Source: a virus
Reading direction: 5' to 3' (one strand)
Length of the DNA: 64,000 nucleotides
IMG/VR virus record: IMGVR_UViG_3300017922_000003
Coordinates: 1-64,000 of that record
The notes beneath the pieces were generated by a model. The model saw only the letters and a program-made list of their open reading frames with translations, did no database searches and was not told the DNA's origin. A program made the position numbers and the translations under genes. Within the stretch, counting starts at the first letter, position 1, and each line of letters begins with the position of its first letter. Of this stretch, positions 38,529-50,300 are shown in pieces.

Positions 38529-41500
38529 ATGGCAGAGGAAAATGATAAGTTAGAGCAATTGCGAAAAGCGTTCGGAGATAGATTTTACAAAAAGATAAGA
38601 AGTGGCGAAAAACCCACACTGGATGATCTACTGCTAGCTCGAAGCATAGACAGTGGTAATCTAAAACACTTCTTTGCCGGTACCGGAGGTAAGCCATTTG
38701 CCAGTGCAGACGGTGTTGAGGTTTCCACCGAAATGGCAATGCACATGATGGGATCATCCAAGTTTGATGTTGCCGGGAGACCAACCGGAGATTTCACCAT
38801 GATTCCTCTGCTGCCTCTTGTTAAGCGTTCCGGTCAGGAAACAACACCGCTCATGCTCGGTTCCAGAGGAAGTTCCCCTAAAATATTTGTTAGAACAGGG
38901 AAGTTGATACCAGAACGCGAGGGCATGGAACCATATGTTTTTACAGAAAAATTTTTGAATGATGTTGCAGGCCAACGTTCTCTAGACCAGAGTGTTTACC
39001 TTCCATTTGCGAAACGCAATCCTTTCAGGCACGGAGAAATAGAATCTACAAAACCACAGATAATCGTTGATTCCGAAGGCAGGGTTCGATTGACTTCGTC
39101 ACAACGTATCTATCCCAATTCGCCTGATGTGAAAAATCTTACATACGAAGTAACCGGTTATCGTGTTGGTAACAAGCGTTACACGCCTGAAGAGATGGTA
39201 AGACTCAGTAAACAGGGCTTTCACGAAAATGTTGAAGGAAGAGAATTTTGGCATGAAGGTATAAGAGATAAACCAGAGCCAATTGTGAAACTACGGCTGG
39301 AATCAGAACAGGGATTAGTTTTTGAAGAAGAGTATGACATTGGCAAACTTGAAGCAGAAGAGAGACGAATCATTAAACAACTTTCGGATGTTAAAGCTGG
39401 TGACGTTGCTTTAAATCAATCCGATCAGGCTGTGAGAAGAATGGCCGCACAGTATGCAGATCAAGCGTATGGTGGGCAGATAGCAACAGAAATAACGAGA
39501 AATATAAAAGAAAGCGGAAGAAAACTTACCGATTTCACTATAAATGATTCCGATGTTTTCTTTGACATAGAAAGTGTTTCAAGACCGACGAAGGGTGACT
39601 TTTATATCACTCAGCTTGGTGTTGCGAAAGGTGCCTCGGATCCATATAGTGTCCTTCCAACCTACATGTTCAACACAGAAGCCGCAAGAGAAGCACTGGA
39701 ATATACACCCGGAGGAAAGTTACAAGAAGCAGGTAAAGTTGCACGACGCATGATAAATGTGATTAATAGAAAGAACCCCAGATTACAAAAGGGTGAACAG
39801 ATAGCAGGCAGTGTTGCTGATATGCGTGCCGCTCTTGGACTTACAGGAGAAGGAAAACCAAGGTTTATAGGATATAACATATCGCGTGATGGCGGTTTTG
39901 ATATTCCCGCGCTCATAGAAAAAGGCGTCCTAACAAAGCAAGAAGCCGATGAACTAGAGGTTGTGGACCTTTTCAAAACTATACAGCAAAACAGAAGAGC
40001 GGTAGAACAGGTTTATGGAATAGATCTGAGCGAAGGATTGTCCCTAGAGAATGTTTACAAACAAATGTATAGAAGATTTGAAGGTAAAGAAGCAATGGCG
40101 GGACAATCACATAACGCTGCATTTGACGTTGAAATGACCAGATACGTGTACAAAAGATTGCAGCCATTTATGGAAGCAAAGCGAAAACTAAATACACCGA
40201 CATCCAGAGTACAGATGTTAACAAGAAATAGACTTGAGAGTATATTCAGTGGCGCTATTAAAGACAGAAATCTTTCTCCTATGGGTAATCAATACAGCTT
40301 CGATCCTATGGGCAGACTGGTTTACAGCACCAGGCTGTCCAAAACTAGAATGGAGCGCAGAGGAGGACTGGGACTTTTTCACGAAGGAACATACGATTAT
40401 ACAAAAGGTAATATTAGAGGTAAATTTAATATTGCCGGCAAAGACGCTATGTTAACGATAGAGAACACAGAGTATGCCGGCGAATTTAAACCATACTATT
40501 CACGCGCAAGCCAGCTGGATAATATGCTAAAAGACTTTACTCCAGAAAAAATTTCCACACGTGCTGCTGGAGAAGTTGGTCAAATATTCGAAGCAGTTAA
40601 CACAGATAGATTATTAGAATCTATAGCAGGAGCTGCGGATGAAGATATCTACTCTGTTATTGGCGGAAAGATACCAAGCGGAACTGTAGGTATCTCGGGT
40701 AACCCAAAATTTGTAGGTCAGGCATACGCCTTTATGGGGGAAATGGCACAACGCACAGGATTGGCTAGCAAAGAAAACATTGCTAAATCCATTAACTTAT
40801 CCGCTGGCTATTATGGAAAGTACGGCAACCAAGTCGGAGAGGTTTTTGCCAGCATGGAACTTGGAAAGATGTATGCAGATCAACTTGGTGGAAGACAAAT
40901 GGTTGAACTGTTAAGCAGTGCGTTTGGAGTGCAGGCAGGAGCCAGAGTTACTTTAGAAGACCTCAGATCAATAACCACAGCTGGCGGCATAAATATTTAC
41001 GCTGATAAGAACTGGTATTTCAGACAGGCTTCCGAAAGCGTGAAACGACCGATTTCAATTGCCGAGATGATAGACGCAATGAAGGACGCTCGCAAACCAA
41101 GAGACATGGTGTTAAAAGATATAATGCAGTCCATATCTACGATGTTCCAAAGCAGTAATGTGAACATCACACCGTCAGAGATTAGAAAATCCTTGGGCGT
41201 TGGACTTACAGATTTTACTGACCAGGTATCGAATATACGCAGGAGTTTTGAAGATTTCACCAAGGAAATATTCACCACATATCAGAGAGGCATTGCAGAT
41301 ATGGCTGAGAACATTGGCGATCTTCAGTATTCCTTGCTGAAGCAGGGGAACATACCTCAGGATGTTATCAGTAAATATGCTCAGTTGTTAAGCGATGAAG
41401 TACGGCAGACAGGCAAAATTGATGTAGAAGGTGCTGTTAGAAAAATTACAGCCAGTGCGAATCTTTCTAATGAACAAATCGATGTACTTAGAAGATTATC

Positions 41501-44273
41501 CGATCAGGTCATCAACGTCCCATACGTTACGGAACATTTTGGGATGGTAGGAACAAGCATACGAACCATGCCCGAAGACGTCATAGATGAACTGACCAAC
41601 ATACTTGATGTTGAAGGACTTGAAGGAATAAGAGATGTAAAAGCCGGTGTGTTGGCTCAAGAACTTGCGGATATAAGTGAAAACAGACTCAATCAGGACC
41701 AGCTTGAGATTTTAGAGAAAGGTATTAATAGAATAGCTGGAGACGACAATTTTATATACAATGCAATGGATGCGGCCGAAGGTGCCACTGATTACGAATC
41801 ACTTTACCGTCCCACTATTATCCCCGCAAGAGGAATAGGTTCAAGCGTTGCAGGCGTGCCACAAAAATATAGGTATACAGAAACCACTCTTAGCGAAGCG
41901 GTTTATGAACCGATAAAAAGAAGACATATACAGGAATTGATACCCGGCACTTCGAGCTTACTGCGTTCAAGGGCAGATTACTCAACAACAGCGTTTGAGC
42001 CCATATCACCAGAACATCTCCTTAATCCAAGCGAAAAGATTAGAAGAAGCATCGAGAGCGGTTCAATTGATACCAGAGATGTTCTAAAACACAGAATATT
42101 GCAGGTTATGGGTTCAGAAATAGAAGAATTTCAATCGGGAACAAGGGAAGAATTGGCAGCTCTGACAAGGGTTAACAATCTCACAAAGACCATATATTCA
42201 GATTCATATATACCTCCTTCTAAACGTTTGATCAAAATGGGTAAGCAGGCTTTCTCAGAAAGAATGTCCAAATATATAGGTACGTCCGTTGATATGGGCA
42301 AAACATACAAAGACTATACCAAGTTGTACAACAGGTTTTTATGGGCAGAATTGAATTTGACATACAACTCTCCTGGCGGTAGAAATATTTCAGGATCCTT
42401 CGATGAGTTTATCACCAATCTCGATACGGATTATGAGGTTCTCGCAACACACGCTTCAAAAAGGGCCAGTCAAAACGCTTTCATGGTTCTCAATGGAATG
42501 GAAGAGGCTGGCGGTCTTTTAGAAAGAAGCGGCGACAGAGCGTTTATGGAAGTATCCATGCTCAACAAATTGATGGAATACAGAAGACAGTTTACAAACC
42601 AGAGCGAAGCCGTGGCTGGATTCGGGGTGTCTTTGACCGAAAATACAGTTACAGTGGCGGGAAAAACCTACGATGTCACAGGGCTCATGGAAGAATCCAA
42701 TGATTTTGTCAAGCTCATGAGACGGGCTAACAAGATACAAGGCATTCGCAATACGCCAATCGCACAGATGGCAACAAATATAGGAATAGCAGTAGAAATT
42801 GCAAAAAGACCCGATCTCGTTACGATTGGTGATAAGACTTTACAGGAAGTAAGTGGCGATTTAAGATTAGGAAATCTTAGATTGAATGATTTACTGAGTG
42901 GTAAAGTAGAGAATTTGGACATAGGTAGTTTTATAAAGCTGAGTTCGTATTCTCCAGAAATACTTGCCAGCGTGTACGGAGTTAAAACAACCTCGGCTAT
43001 GATGCAAAAACAGGATATCGAAAACATGGTATTCTTTTCCACCATGGACACACAGGATTTAGGAGATAACGCAACTCCTGAAGATCTTGAAAATTACTAC
43101 AGAATGCAGGCGCTTATCTCTGATGAAGTTGCAGATGCTTACCAAGCTGAAGGTGCGGACATTCCAGACTCTCAAATTGTAAGAGCCATGATGGGACTGA
43201 ATGAAGGTGGAGAAGTTCCTCCGGAAGTTATGTACACGCTCACAGAAGGTATGGAAGTAACCAGAGGCGGAAGACGTTACTCTGTTGAAAGCTGGATAAA
43301 CACAAACGTGCTTTTGCGAGATATAGAAACAGACGAACTTACTGCGGTTAGTGTTGGTAGTCAGAAGATAAAGTTTTCGGAGCGTTCTTTCTCTGCACTA
43401 TTTTCAAATGTATATGCAGAAGCTCAACCCAACGCAGCTGACGCCAAAGCGCAACAGGCACTGGTGGATACATTCTACAAGAATTTCAGCGAAGATCTAA
43501 CATTTGAAACCCCGGATGAAATGATAGAAAAAGCGCCGAAAATTCTGGATGACTACAGAGCGTTCACGCGTGTCCTTCACGGTTATATGAATAATACAAA
43601 ACAGTATTCATCGTCATCACTTATGAATTATGTGGATAAGTTGCAGAGAAGAATAAAGAGCGGTAACTATTCCGAAGACACCATCAATACATATAGAAGG
43701 ATACTCTCTATTATGTCACAAGAAGAGGTTTCAAGAAACATCGTGGATAATCTGGGGACATTGAGCGATGAAAGTGTAGAGAAAGCCATTTCTGATTTCG
43801 GATATATGTACGGCACCGACCCAAAAATAGACAGATTGTCGTTGAATTTTGGCACTCGCCAAACAACAGAACAGGCATTCAGTGATCACGAGACACGAAA
43901 ACTGGCAGAGAAGATGGGGATAGATACCTCTAAACAGGGTAAAGAAACAACGCAACAATCGATGAAAAAGATGGATTACAATTTTTGGAAGAAAGCCAGT
44001 AGATACGCTCCTGTTGCTGTAGGTATGTTTGGGTTCTTTGGACTCATGGGAGCTATGTCTTCGGTTCAGGCAAAACAGGAAGCAGAACAGGCAAAACAAC
44101 AACAGGTAATGAACACCATATCGCTGACTCCCTCGTTAGCAAAACAAATGAGATATCAGCCCAGTCAGCCGGAAGTTTCCGCAGCAATAAATGCAGAAAA
44201 TACTTCAAAACAGCAGTTGAGTGCTTACACTCAGGCTCTTGGCATGAGCAACGCATATGTGAGACACGGTTAA
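38529..44273 (+). CDS. Giant virion protein with embedded DEDDh 3'-5' exonuclease
   Basis: A 1914-residue protein, ATG 38529 behind TTGAGGTGAG. Residues about 335-540 contain all motifs of a DnaQ-like DEDDh exonuclease: FFD346-I-E348-S (Exo I), GYN..GGFD458-I-P (Exo II) and H528-N-A-A-F-D533-V (Exo III). The rest is helical and polar. A single hydrophobic segment (about 1825-1845) lies near the C terminus, followed by a Gln/Lys-rich tail. It sits between the 1902-residue protein and the baseplate hub, so it is presumably in the tail. Such a nuclease domain in a structural protein is unusual; it may be delivered with the DNA. Confidence 0.75.
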   Translation: MAEENDKLEQLRKAFGDRFYKKIRSGEKPTLDDLLLARSIDSGNLKHFFAGTGGKPFASADGVEVSTEMAMHMMGSSKFDVAGRPTGDFTMIPLLPLVKRSGQETTPLMLGSRGSSPKIFVRTGKLIPEREGMEPYVFTEKFLNDVAGQRSLDQSVYLPFAKRNPFRHGEIESTKPQIIVDSEGRVRLTSSQRIYPNSPDVKNLTYEVTGYRVGNKRYTPEEMVRLSKQGFHENVEGREFWHEGIRDKPEPIVKLRLESEQGLVFEEEYDIGKLEAEERRIIKQLSDVKAGDVALNQSDQAVRRMAAQYADQAYGGQIATEITRNIKESGRKLTDFTINDSDVFFDIESVSRPTKGDFYITQLGVAKGASDPYSVLPTYMFNTEAAREALEYTPGGKLQEAGKVARRMINVINRKNPRLQKGEQIAGSVADMRAALGLTGEGKPRFIGYNISRDGGFDIPALIEKGVLTKQEADELEVVDLFKTIQQNRRAVEQVYGIDLSEGLSLENVYKQMYRRFEGKEAMAGQSHNAAFDVEMTRYVYKRLQPFMEAKRKLNTPTSRVQMLTRNRLESIFSGAIKDRNLSPMGNQYSFDPMGRLVYSTRLSKTRMERRGGLGLFHEGTYDYTKGNIRGKFNIAGKDAMLTIENTEYAGEFKPYYSRASQLDNMLKDFTPEKISTRAAGEVGQIFEAVNTDRLLESIAGAADEDIYSVIGGKIPSGTVGISGNPKFVGQAYAFMGEMAQRTGLASKENIAKSINLSAGYYGKYGNQVGEVFASMELGKMYADQLGGRQMVELLSSAFGVQAGARVTLEDLRSITTAGGINIYADKNWYFRQASESVKRPISIAEMIDAMKDARKPRDMVLKDIMQSISTMFQSSNVNITPSEIRKSLGVGLTDFTDQVSNIRRSFEDFTKEIFTTYQRGIADMAENIGDLQYSLLKQGNIPQDVISKYAQLLSDEVRQTGKIDVEGAVRKITASANLSNEQIDVLRRLSDQVINVPYVTEHFGMVGTSIRTMPEDVIDELTNILDVEGLEGIRDVKAGVLAQELADISENRLNQDQLEILEKGINRIAGDDNFIYNAMDAAEGATDYESLYRPTIIPARGIGSSVAGVPQKYRYTETTLSEAVYEPIKRRHIQELIPGTSSLLRSRADYSTTAFEPISPEHLLNPSEKIRRSIESGSIDTRDVLKHRILQVMGSEIEEFQSGTREELAALTRVNNLTKTIYSDSYIPPSKRLIKMGKQAFSERMSKYIGTSVDMGKTYKDYTKLYNRFLWAELNLTYNSPGGRNISGSFDEFITNLDTDYEVLATHASKRASQNAFMVLNGMEEAGGLLERSGDRAFMEVSMLNKLMEYRRQFTNQSEAVAGFGVSLTENTVTVAGKTYDVTGLMEESNDFVKLMRRANKIQGIRNTPIAQMATNIGIAVEIAKRPDLVTIGDKTLQEVSGDLRLGNLRLNDLLSGKVENLDIGSFIKLSSYSPEILASVYGVKTTSAMMQKQDIENMVFFSTMDTQDLGDNATPEDLENYYRMQALISDEVADAYQAEGADIPDSQIVRAMMGLNEGGEVPPEVMYTLTEGMEVTRGGRRYSVESWINTNVLLRDIETDELTAVSVGSQKIKFSERSFSALFSNVYAEAQPNAADAKAQQALVDTFYKNFSEDLTFETPDEMIEKAPKILDDYRAFTRVLHGYMNNTKQYSSSSLMNYVDKLQRRIKSGNYSEDTINTYRRILSIMSQEEVSRNIVDNLGTLSDESVEKAISDFGYMYGTDPKIDRLSLNFGTRQTTEQAFSDHETRKLAEKMGIDTSKQGKETTQQSMKKMDYNFWKKASRYAPVAVGMFGFFGLMGAMSSVQAKQEAEQAKQQQVMNTISLTPSLAKQMRYQPSQPEVSAAINAENTSKQQLSAYTQALGMSNAYVRHG

Positions 44274-44281
44274 ACCGCCAT

Positions 44282-44299
44282 TGTTATTTCTACACTGAG
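44282..44299 (+). promoter_or_regulatory. Late-type promoter 8 (TGTTATTTCTA-N3-TGAG)
   Basis: An exact core at 44282-44292, CAC, TGAG at 44296-44299, then AGGCGGTGG. The GTG start of the hub gene is only 5 nt beyond TGAG, giving an extremely short leader if transcription begins near TGAG. Confidence 0.85.
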
Positions 44300-44304
44300 A
44301 GGCG

Positions 44305-47300
44305 GTGGTTGCCATAAACGTTTACACACCCGAATACTTCAATGCTGACATAGACGATTTGACAATAATAGGCGCGGTTGCCCTACCGGGCGGGCCGGCC
44401 AATATTAACATATCAGATCTCCCTAAAACGGCGGTTAGCAGCACGATCAACGGTAATACAAGCGTCAAAGACACCGGTCGCAAAGAGACTATGTTTGTCA
44501 TTACCGCTATATTCACAGATGAGTTTGTCAAAGACAGGGTTTATATAGAACACCCTGTTGCTCCGTTGCCTCTCCCATGCAGTATGACTGCTCTACTTGG
44601 TGAACTTCAGGCAACCCCTTATGTCCCTATTTATTCAAAACAACTTTATTCTCTTCTTGGTTTTAATGAAGATAGTTACAGCTATGATACCGGTTTAACT
44701 GCTGTCCTTACATCTATAAAGGTTCAAAGCATAAACGATTTCAACCATGCTTATCAGGTAGATATGCAGTTCAACCTAACAAATATGAACGCAGCTTGTG
44801 GCGGACTTGTATCATTTGTTGATAAAGACGACGACAAGGAAACAAGCAGACTGTTTATGTACTCGTCTGAAGACATAATAAAGCGCATAGACGATCCAAA
44901 AGGTGAAAGAGAAACTACTTTAGCAGATGAACTACGCACAAGTGCTTTGTTTGAAACGTTTAATCTAGGAATCGATTTATATACCATACAGAGCAAAATA
45001 GAACAGTATAAAGACAAAATAGCTGAATTGGCAAAACAAACGTGGGGTACGAACAAAGAAAAAGAAGTAGAGAGCGAACTTGAAAAGATGCAAAGTATGT
45101 ATCGCGAACTCAAGCAAAACATAGAAACTTCAAATACCGCTTTGCTCAAAGAAGCCAGTGATCTGGCAAAGGACAGTCACGCAGTTGAAGTTTACAATGC
45201 AAACGAAGGTTCAAGTACCGCAACAAGAATAAGATTCAATACCCTGTCCAGTGTTGCTATTGGATATGACAACATTGTTTCTCCAATTTATTTACAGGAC
45301 TCAGAAGTTCCAATCCATATTTTAACAGGACGTTCTCCAACCAGCGGTACGGTATCAGTTGTAGTTAATGATACACGTGATATAGCAGCGGTAAAGGCAC
45401 TCCATTCTAAGTTACAAAGAATGATCAGAAAGCTGGAATTTATGAACAACACATTGCCGTGCTCGGTTGAAAATGAACTGACCAGTATGTTCAATATGGA
45501 TAACATAACGCTCACCAGAATGGATGTACAAACACCAGAAGAGACACAAAACACATTTATTATGAGACTCAATTTTGCTTCCGGATATTACTCAGATATA
45601 AACGAGAAACTAACCTATGTAAATTATGCCATTCAAGAAGAAGTAATGAAGGCTATAGATGAAGCAATATTCCCTAAGAATAGCACATCCATAGGAAAAA
45701 TCTTGGACGATGGATGGATGAAAGATTACAAAAAAGACGATGAAGTGGCAGCTTTCATGGTCAAACCATATGTTGAATTATTACGCTCAACATATCGCGG
45801 AATATCTTCAATGACACTGGGCATAACACTTCTAATAGAACTGATCAATCGAAGCGATCCAGATACAGTCGAATCTCTTGTCAAAGCTTTAAACAAGATG
45901 ACTAACAATAAATTCAGCAATCTAATAAACCCTGGGTCCAAAAATAACAAGCTGGTTCTAGAATACACATTAGAATATCCCAAGTATTCCCAAAAGGCAA
46001 GCAAGGCTCTTTTAGCTGGTTTGAGTTTATTTAGAGAAGAAGCCTATAAAGAAGGCATTAAAGGGGCTACATATCAAACAGCAATTGATTTAACATTTGC
46101 CTCTAAAGACAAAACGTTACCTTTATCGTTACAACGCCTTATGGGTTTCAGAACAAGAACAATTGTTCCTGAGGAAACTTCCAGTCGTCGGCAACTTAGT
46201 GGTTTATTTCCTACGGTTTCTATTCCCGGCGGTGCAAATGCTAACAGCAGAAATCTATTTTTGCTGGCAGGAAGAGAAATTACACTTGAGGATGGAACAA
46301 CAAAGATATTTGGAAAAGAAGTTATTGACCGAGGCTTATCCGATTCTATCGCCACATATGAAAACAAAGCGTTGGAATTTGCAAAAACAAACAACGATAT
46401 AGAGATATATCCAAAATTGAATAAAATACGACAGATGGTTAACGATGTAGATACTGAATACACACATAACATAGACATGCTCTCCAAAGTAATTAACACC
46501 AATGAACCCATGACAGAACAGGAAATAAAGATCAAATATCATTTTTTAAAGGCACTTTATATTGAAGCTTTAATTGAATTCGGCAGATTCAATACAACAT
46601 CACCGGAGAATCTAAGGGAACTTGAGTACCTTTCCGGTCTCAGTCAAACAAATATAAGGGAATTTTTTAACAGATACAGTACCGCAGAAGAAGCAGCTTC
46701 GGCCTTAGAACAACAATTTAACGTTCTTGCCGAGGAGCCTCGCAGAATCAATGATGTTACCAGACGCAGCGATGTTAACCTAAATGAAGATTATATTCCT
46801 ATCCTTATAGAAACAGAAGTCGATTCACAACCAATGAAAACGGTATGTGATCGTGTTGGTAAATCTTCTATAAACAACTTTGATGTAAGCATGGCAGACA
46901 AATTGTTTAGCGACTTCGAAGGCGCCGAAAAGATGGAAGATATATCCTTCGTTCCGTTGAGGGTGCATAACATAAAACAAGATTCAGCATTTGAAACGCC
47001 GGATATAACAGATGTATTCTCCGAAGACTCGGATTATTTCTTTTCCATTCCTGATGTTTCCGGTACCGTGCTTGAAGATACGTTTAGGCAAGTGGGAAAA
47101 ATTTTGATTTCTTATATCGTCAATGGCAATGGCGACGATACAGAAAATTCAAAAATGGACCGAATCAGGCGACTTGTTTCCTTTCCGGAGCTTGGCAGTC
47201 CCGTTTATATAACATATATCAACGATATGGCCAAAGGTCTCGAGTACATCACATATCCACACAACATCGAATATCTTCCCGCTTTTGGAACCAAGATTTT

Positions 47301-50300
47301 TGATATCGTAAACAATTATTACATTGAAGACGCCAAGCCAATGGTTGACCTAAGCAAATTCTATATTGGCAACGCATTTGATATTGCAGAGATTAAAAAC
47401 ATCGTTACCGATTACAAAAACGCGGTTGACAAGAGCGGACAGGTAAACGCCAAGGGAGAACTGACGGAAATTCCTGAGGATAACGAGTTGGATCAGCTCA
47501 AGGCGTGGCTGGATAAGATCGCTGCAGATGCAGCAAAATCACTGGAACACGGCAACGAGAAGTATACCAATCACGATCAACTTAAATCGCTAAGGATCGA
47601 TCTACTGTCGCACGATACACTGACCGTTCCTAGATCTGGAACCTCTGCAGCACCATCTAACAGTACTGTAGAAGAAAAAGTACAGGATGTAGAAAGTGCA
47701 AAAAAATGGGTTGAAGAGGAGTTAAAAGACGAAGAACCACGAACGGATCTTATAAACCAAAAGATTCGCGACATTATTAAAGCAACCACAGAAATAAACA
47801 AAACTAGAAGGCAAACAGAAGAAGAGGCACTGATAATTCCAAACGATACCGCAACAGATTTTAGAAACACAACGTTTGAGCAGGCTATAGACAACATAGA
47901 TAAATCCATAATGTCTCTAGACATGCTTTGTCCAGTAATAACCGTACAGTTTCGTTGGCCTAAGCGCAATATATTACTGACATCTTCACATCTATTCTCC
48001 TATAATGGCGTAGTCAGCGTCGATATATCGAAAGCAAAGGACAATCCCGGACACACAGCGGTAATAGTTCTTTCAAACACCACAGGTAAGTTGGTACAGG
48101 AAACCAAAAACAATAGACAGGAGATAGGAAACACTCTAGATAGCCTACTCATAACTCCGGGGGTAGATGTTGACGTTTATGAAGGTGTGGGCACGAACAA
48201 AAAGCTCGCATTCAGGGGAACTATAAGCAATGTGCAATTTGGAACAGAAGTGTCCATTGTTGCCACGGGTCACGGAGGAGAATTGATGACCCCCGTATTT
48301 GCGTCAAACGAAAAACTTGGCGGGATGGCTACCAGCCCAAGAGAAATGGTTGTTGACGCGCTCATGAAAACAGGAAGTGAACATTTTGGGGTTAACGAAA
48401 ACGGTTTCTTCAGAATGCTTCTCAAGAGCGTGTTTGCTGGATCATCGCTCGATTATCTCAAGGCGTACTCGGATAAATATATATTCAGAAAATTGAGATA
48501 TCGAGATGCACTATCAAGCATATACTTCCCCGACAAATACTGGCCTATACTCGGACAATTTCGTGATCACACAGGAGCAAACAATTTTGAGCAGTATGGC
48601 GCAGACTATTCAGCGCAACCGGGGTACAGTGCATGGGATGTTGTTACAGACGCTGTGAGAAGAGTACCGGGTTTTGTGGCATACGTAGTAGATTACGACA
48701 GTGGAGATTCACGACTGTTTTATGGAAAACCCGACTGGTACTACAAATTCACCAAGATCATATCACCAGAATTTTGGACACGCATCGGTAAGGAAAAGAA
48801 AGAGAGTGCTTACGACAAGCTTAAAGCAGCAGTAGAAACGTTTAAGAAGCAAACAGAAGATAGATTGGGTAAGTTAACGGACGACATAAAAACAGATTCA
48901 ACGGAATATCAGATAACAAAAACGCCCGACAGCATGGTAAAGAAAATCAATGTCGGAAAAAAAGAATTATATATAGACACATCCTGCCCCGTCTATGAAT
49001 TGCCTGAATATTACGAAGGCAACGGAGATTGGATTGCCGGAAAGATACTGGAAGATTACAATGGAACACCGTATATTACTCCAACTCACGTTATTGACGG
49101 TGACACTTTCTATTTCAAATCGCCTGACGGTCAGGAAAAAATAAGGTTACTTGGTGTGGATACGCCAGAAATCAACGATGAGTATTATGCCGAAGAAGCA
49201 TATGAAACATTATGCCAACTTCTTGGGGTAAAACCAGCTCAGGATACAGAAAATACCAATTATAGCAATGCAAATGGTTTTGACGGCAGAAATATAATTG
49301 CATATTACACAGGAACCACAGATTCCTATGGTCGTAAGGTTTGTAGAATATATGTTGAGATAAACGGAGAGTACATAGATGTTGCAAACACATTATTGTT
49401 AAATGGATATGGAGACTTCTTCATGCCGCAATACCACGAACTTTCCACGCCTTACATGAGAGCCGAAAAATATGCTGTTGTTAACAAGCTCGGCGTCAAA
49501 GAAAGTTTGAGCGACGAAAATGTGAACGCCATAGTTAACACCACAGACAATTCTATCAATAACAGAATAAAGATACTGGATGAAACAGCAGATGATCTTG
49601 AAGAAAAATATCTGTCCGTTAAAGATTGGCTCAACAGATATTATCACGGCAAAAAGGTTGTCGAAGGCGCCGGCAAGTATATACATAGGGCGTTGCACTG
49701 GATATCTAAATACTACTCAGACGTGGATTCCTTTGTTATGCAATGCAAACGCAAACTGGTAGATCTGAGAGATTCACTGAACGAGGGAAAAGAATCTGAT
49801 AGTATCGACAGAATTGCTCTTGGTTTGTTAAGAAGACCACAGGGATTCATAAATACACTGCGAATGATTTTAGAATCGCCCATGACTGAGCTGCAAAACA
49901 ACTTCAAAAACGCAATAGGTACGTACATGGAAGGGGTAAGAACACAGTACAAGATTAAGAACCTGAAAGAAATGACTTCAGATGGCACCCAGTCCTCGGA
50001 TCAAATGTTAAAGCAACCATTTTATACCGGTACGGTTAAGCCGTTCCCTGGAACAAAACATTTCCGTAATTACTGGACTGTGACAGGCGGGCTTAATCTG
50101 ATTGACAACGGCGTGTTTACCAGTTCTGATAATGTTGCAAACAGTATAACAGTCAGAGGATTAAGAAGAACAGCACAGATTCCCCTGTTCGGAGCCGTGT
50201 TTAAATTCTTCCAGTGGCTTATAGGACTGGCACCAGGAGCAGACGAAGTTGATGGAAACATGGCGTTGTACAGAGTGATGTTTGACGACAACATTCCTGA

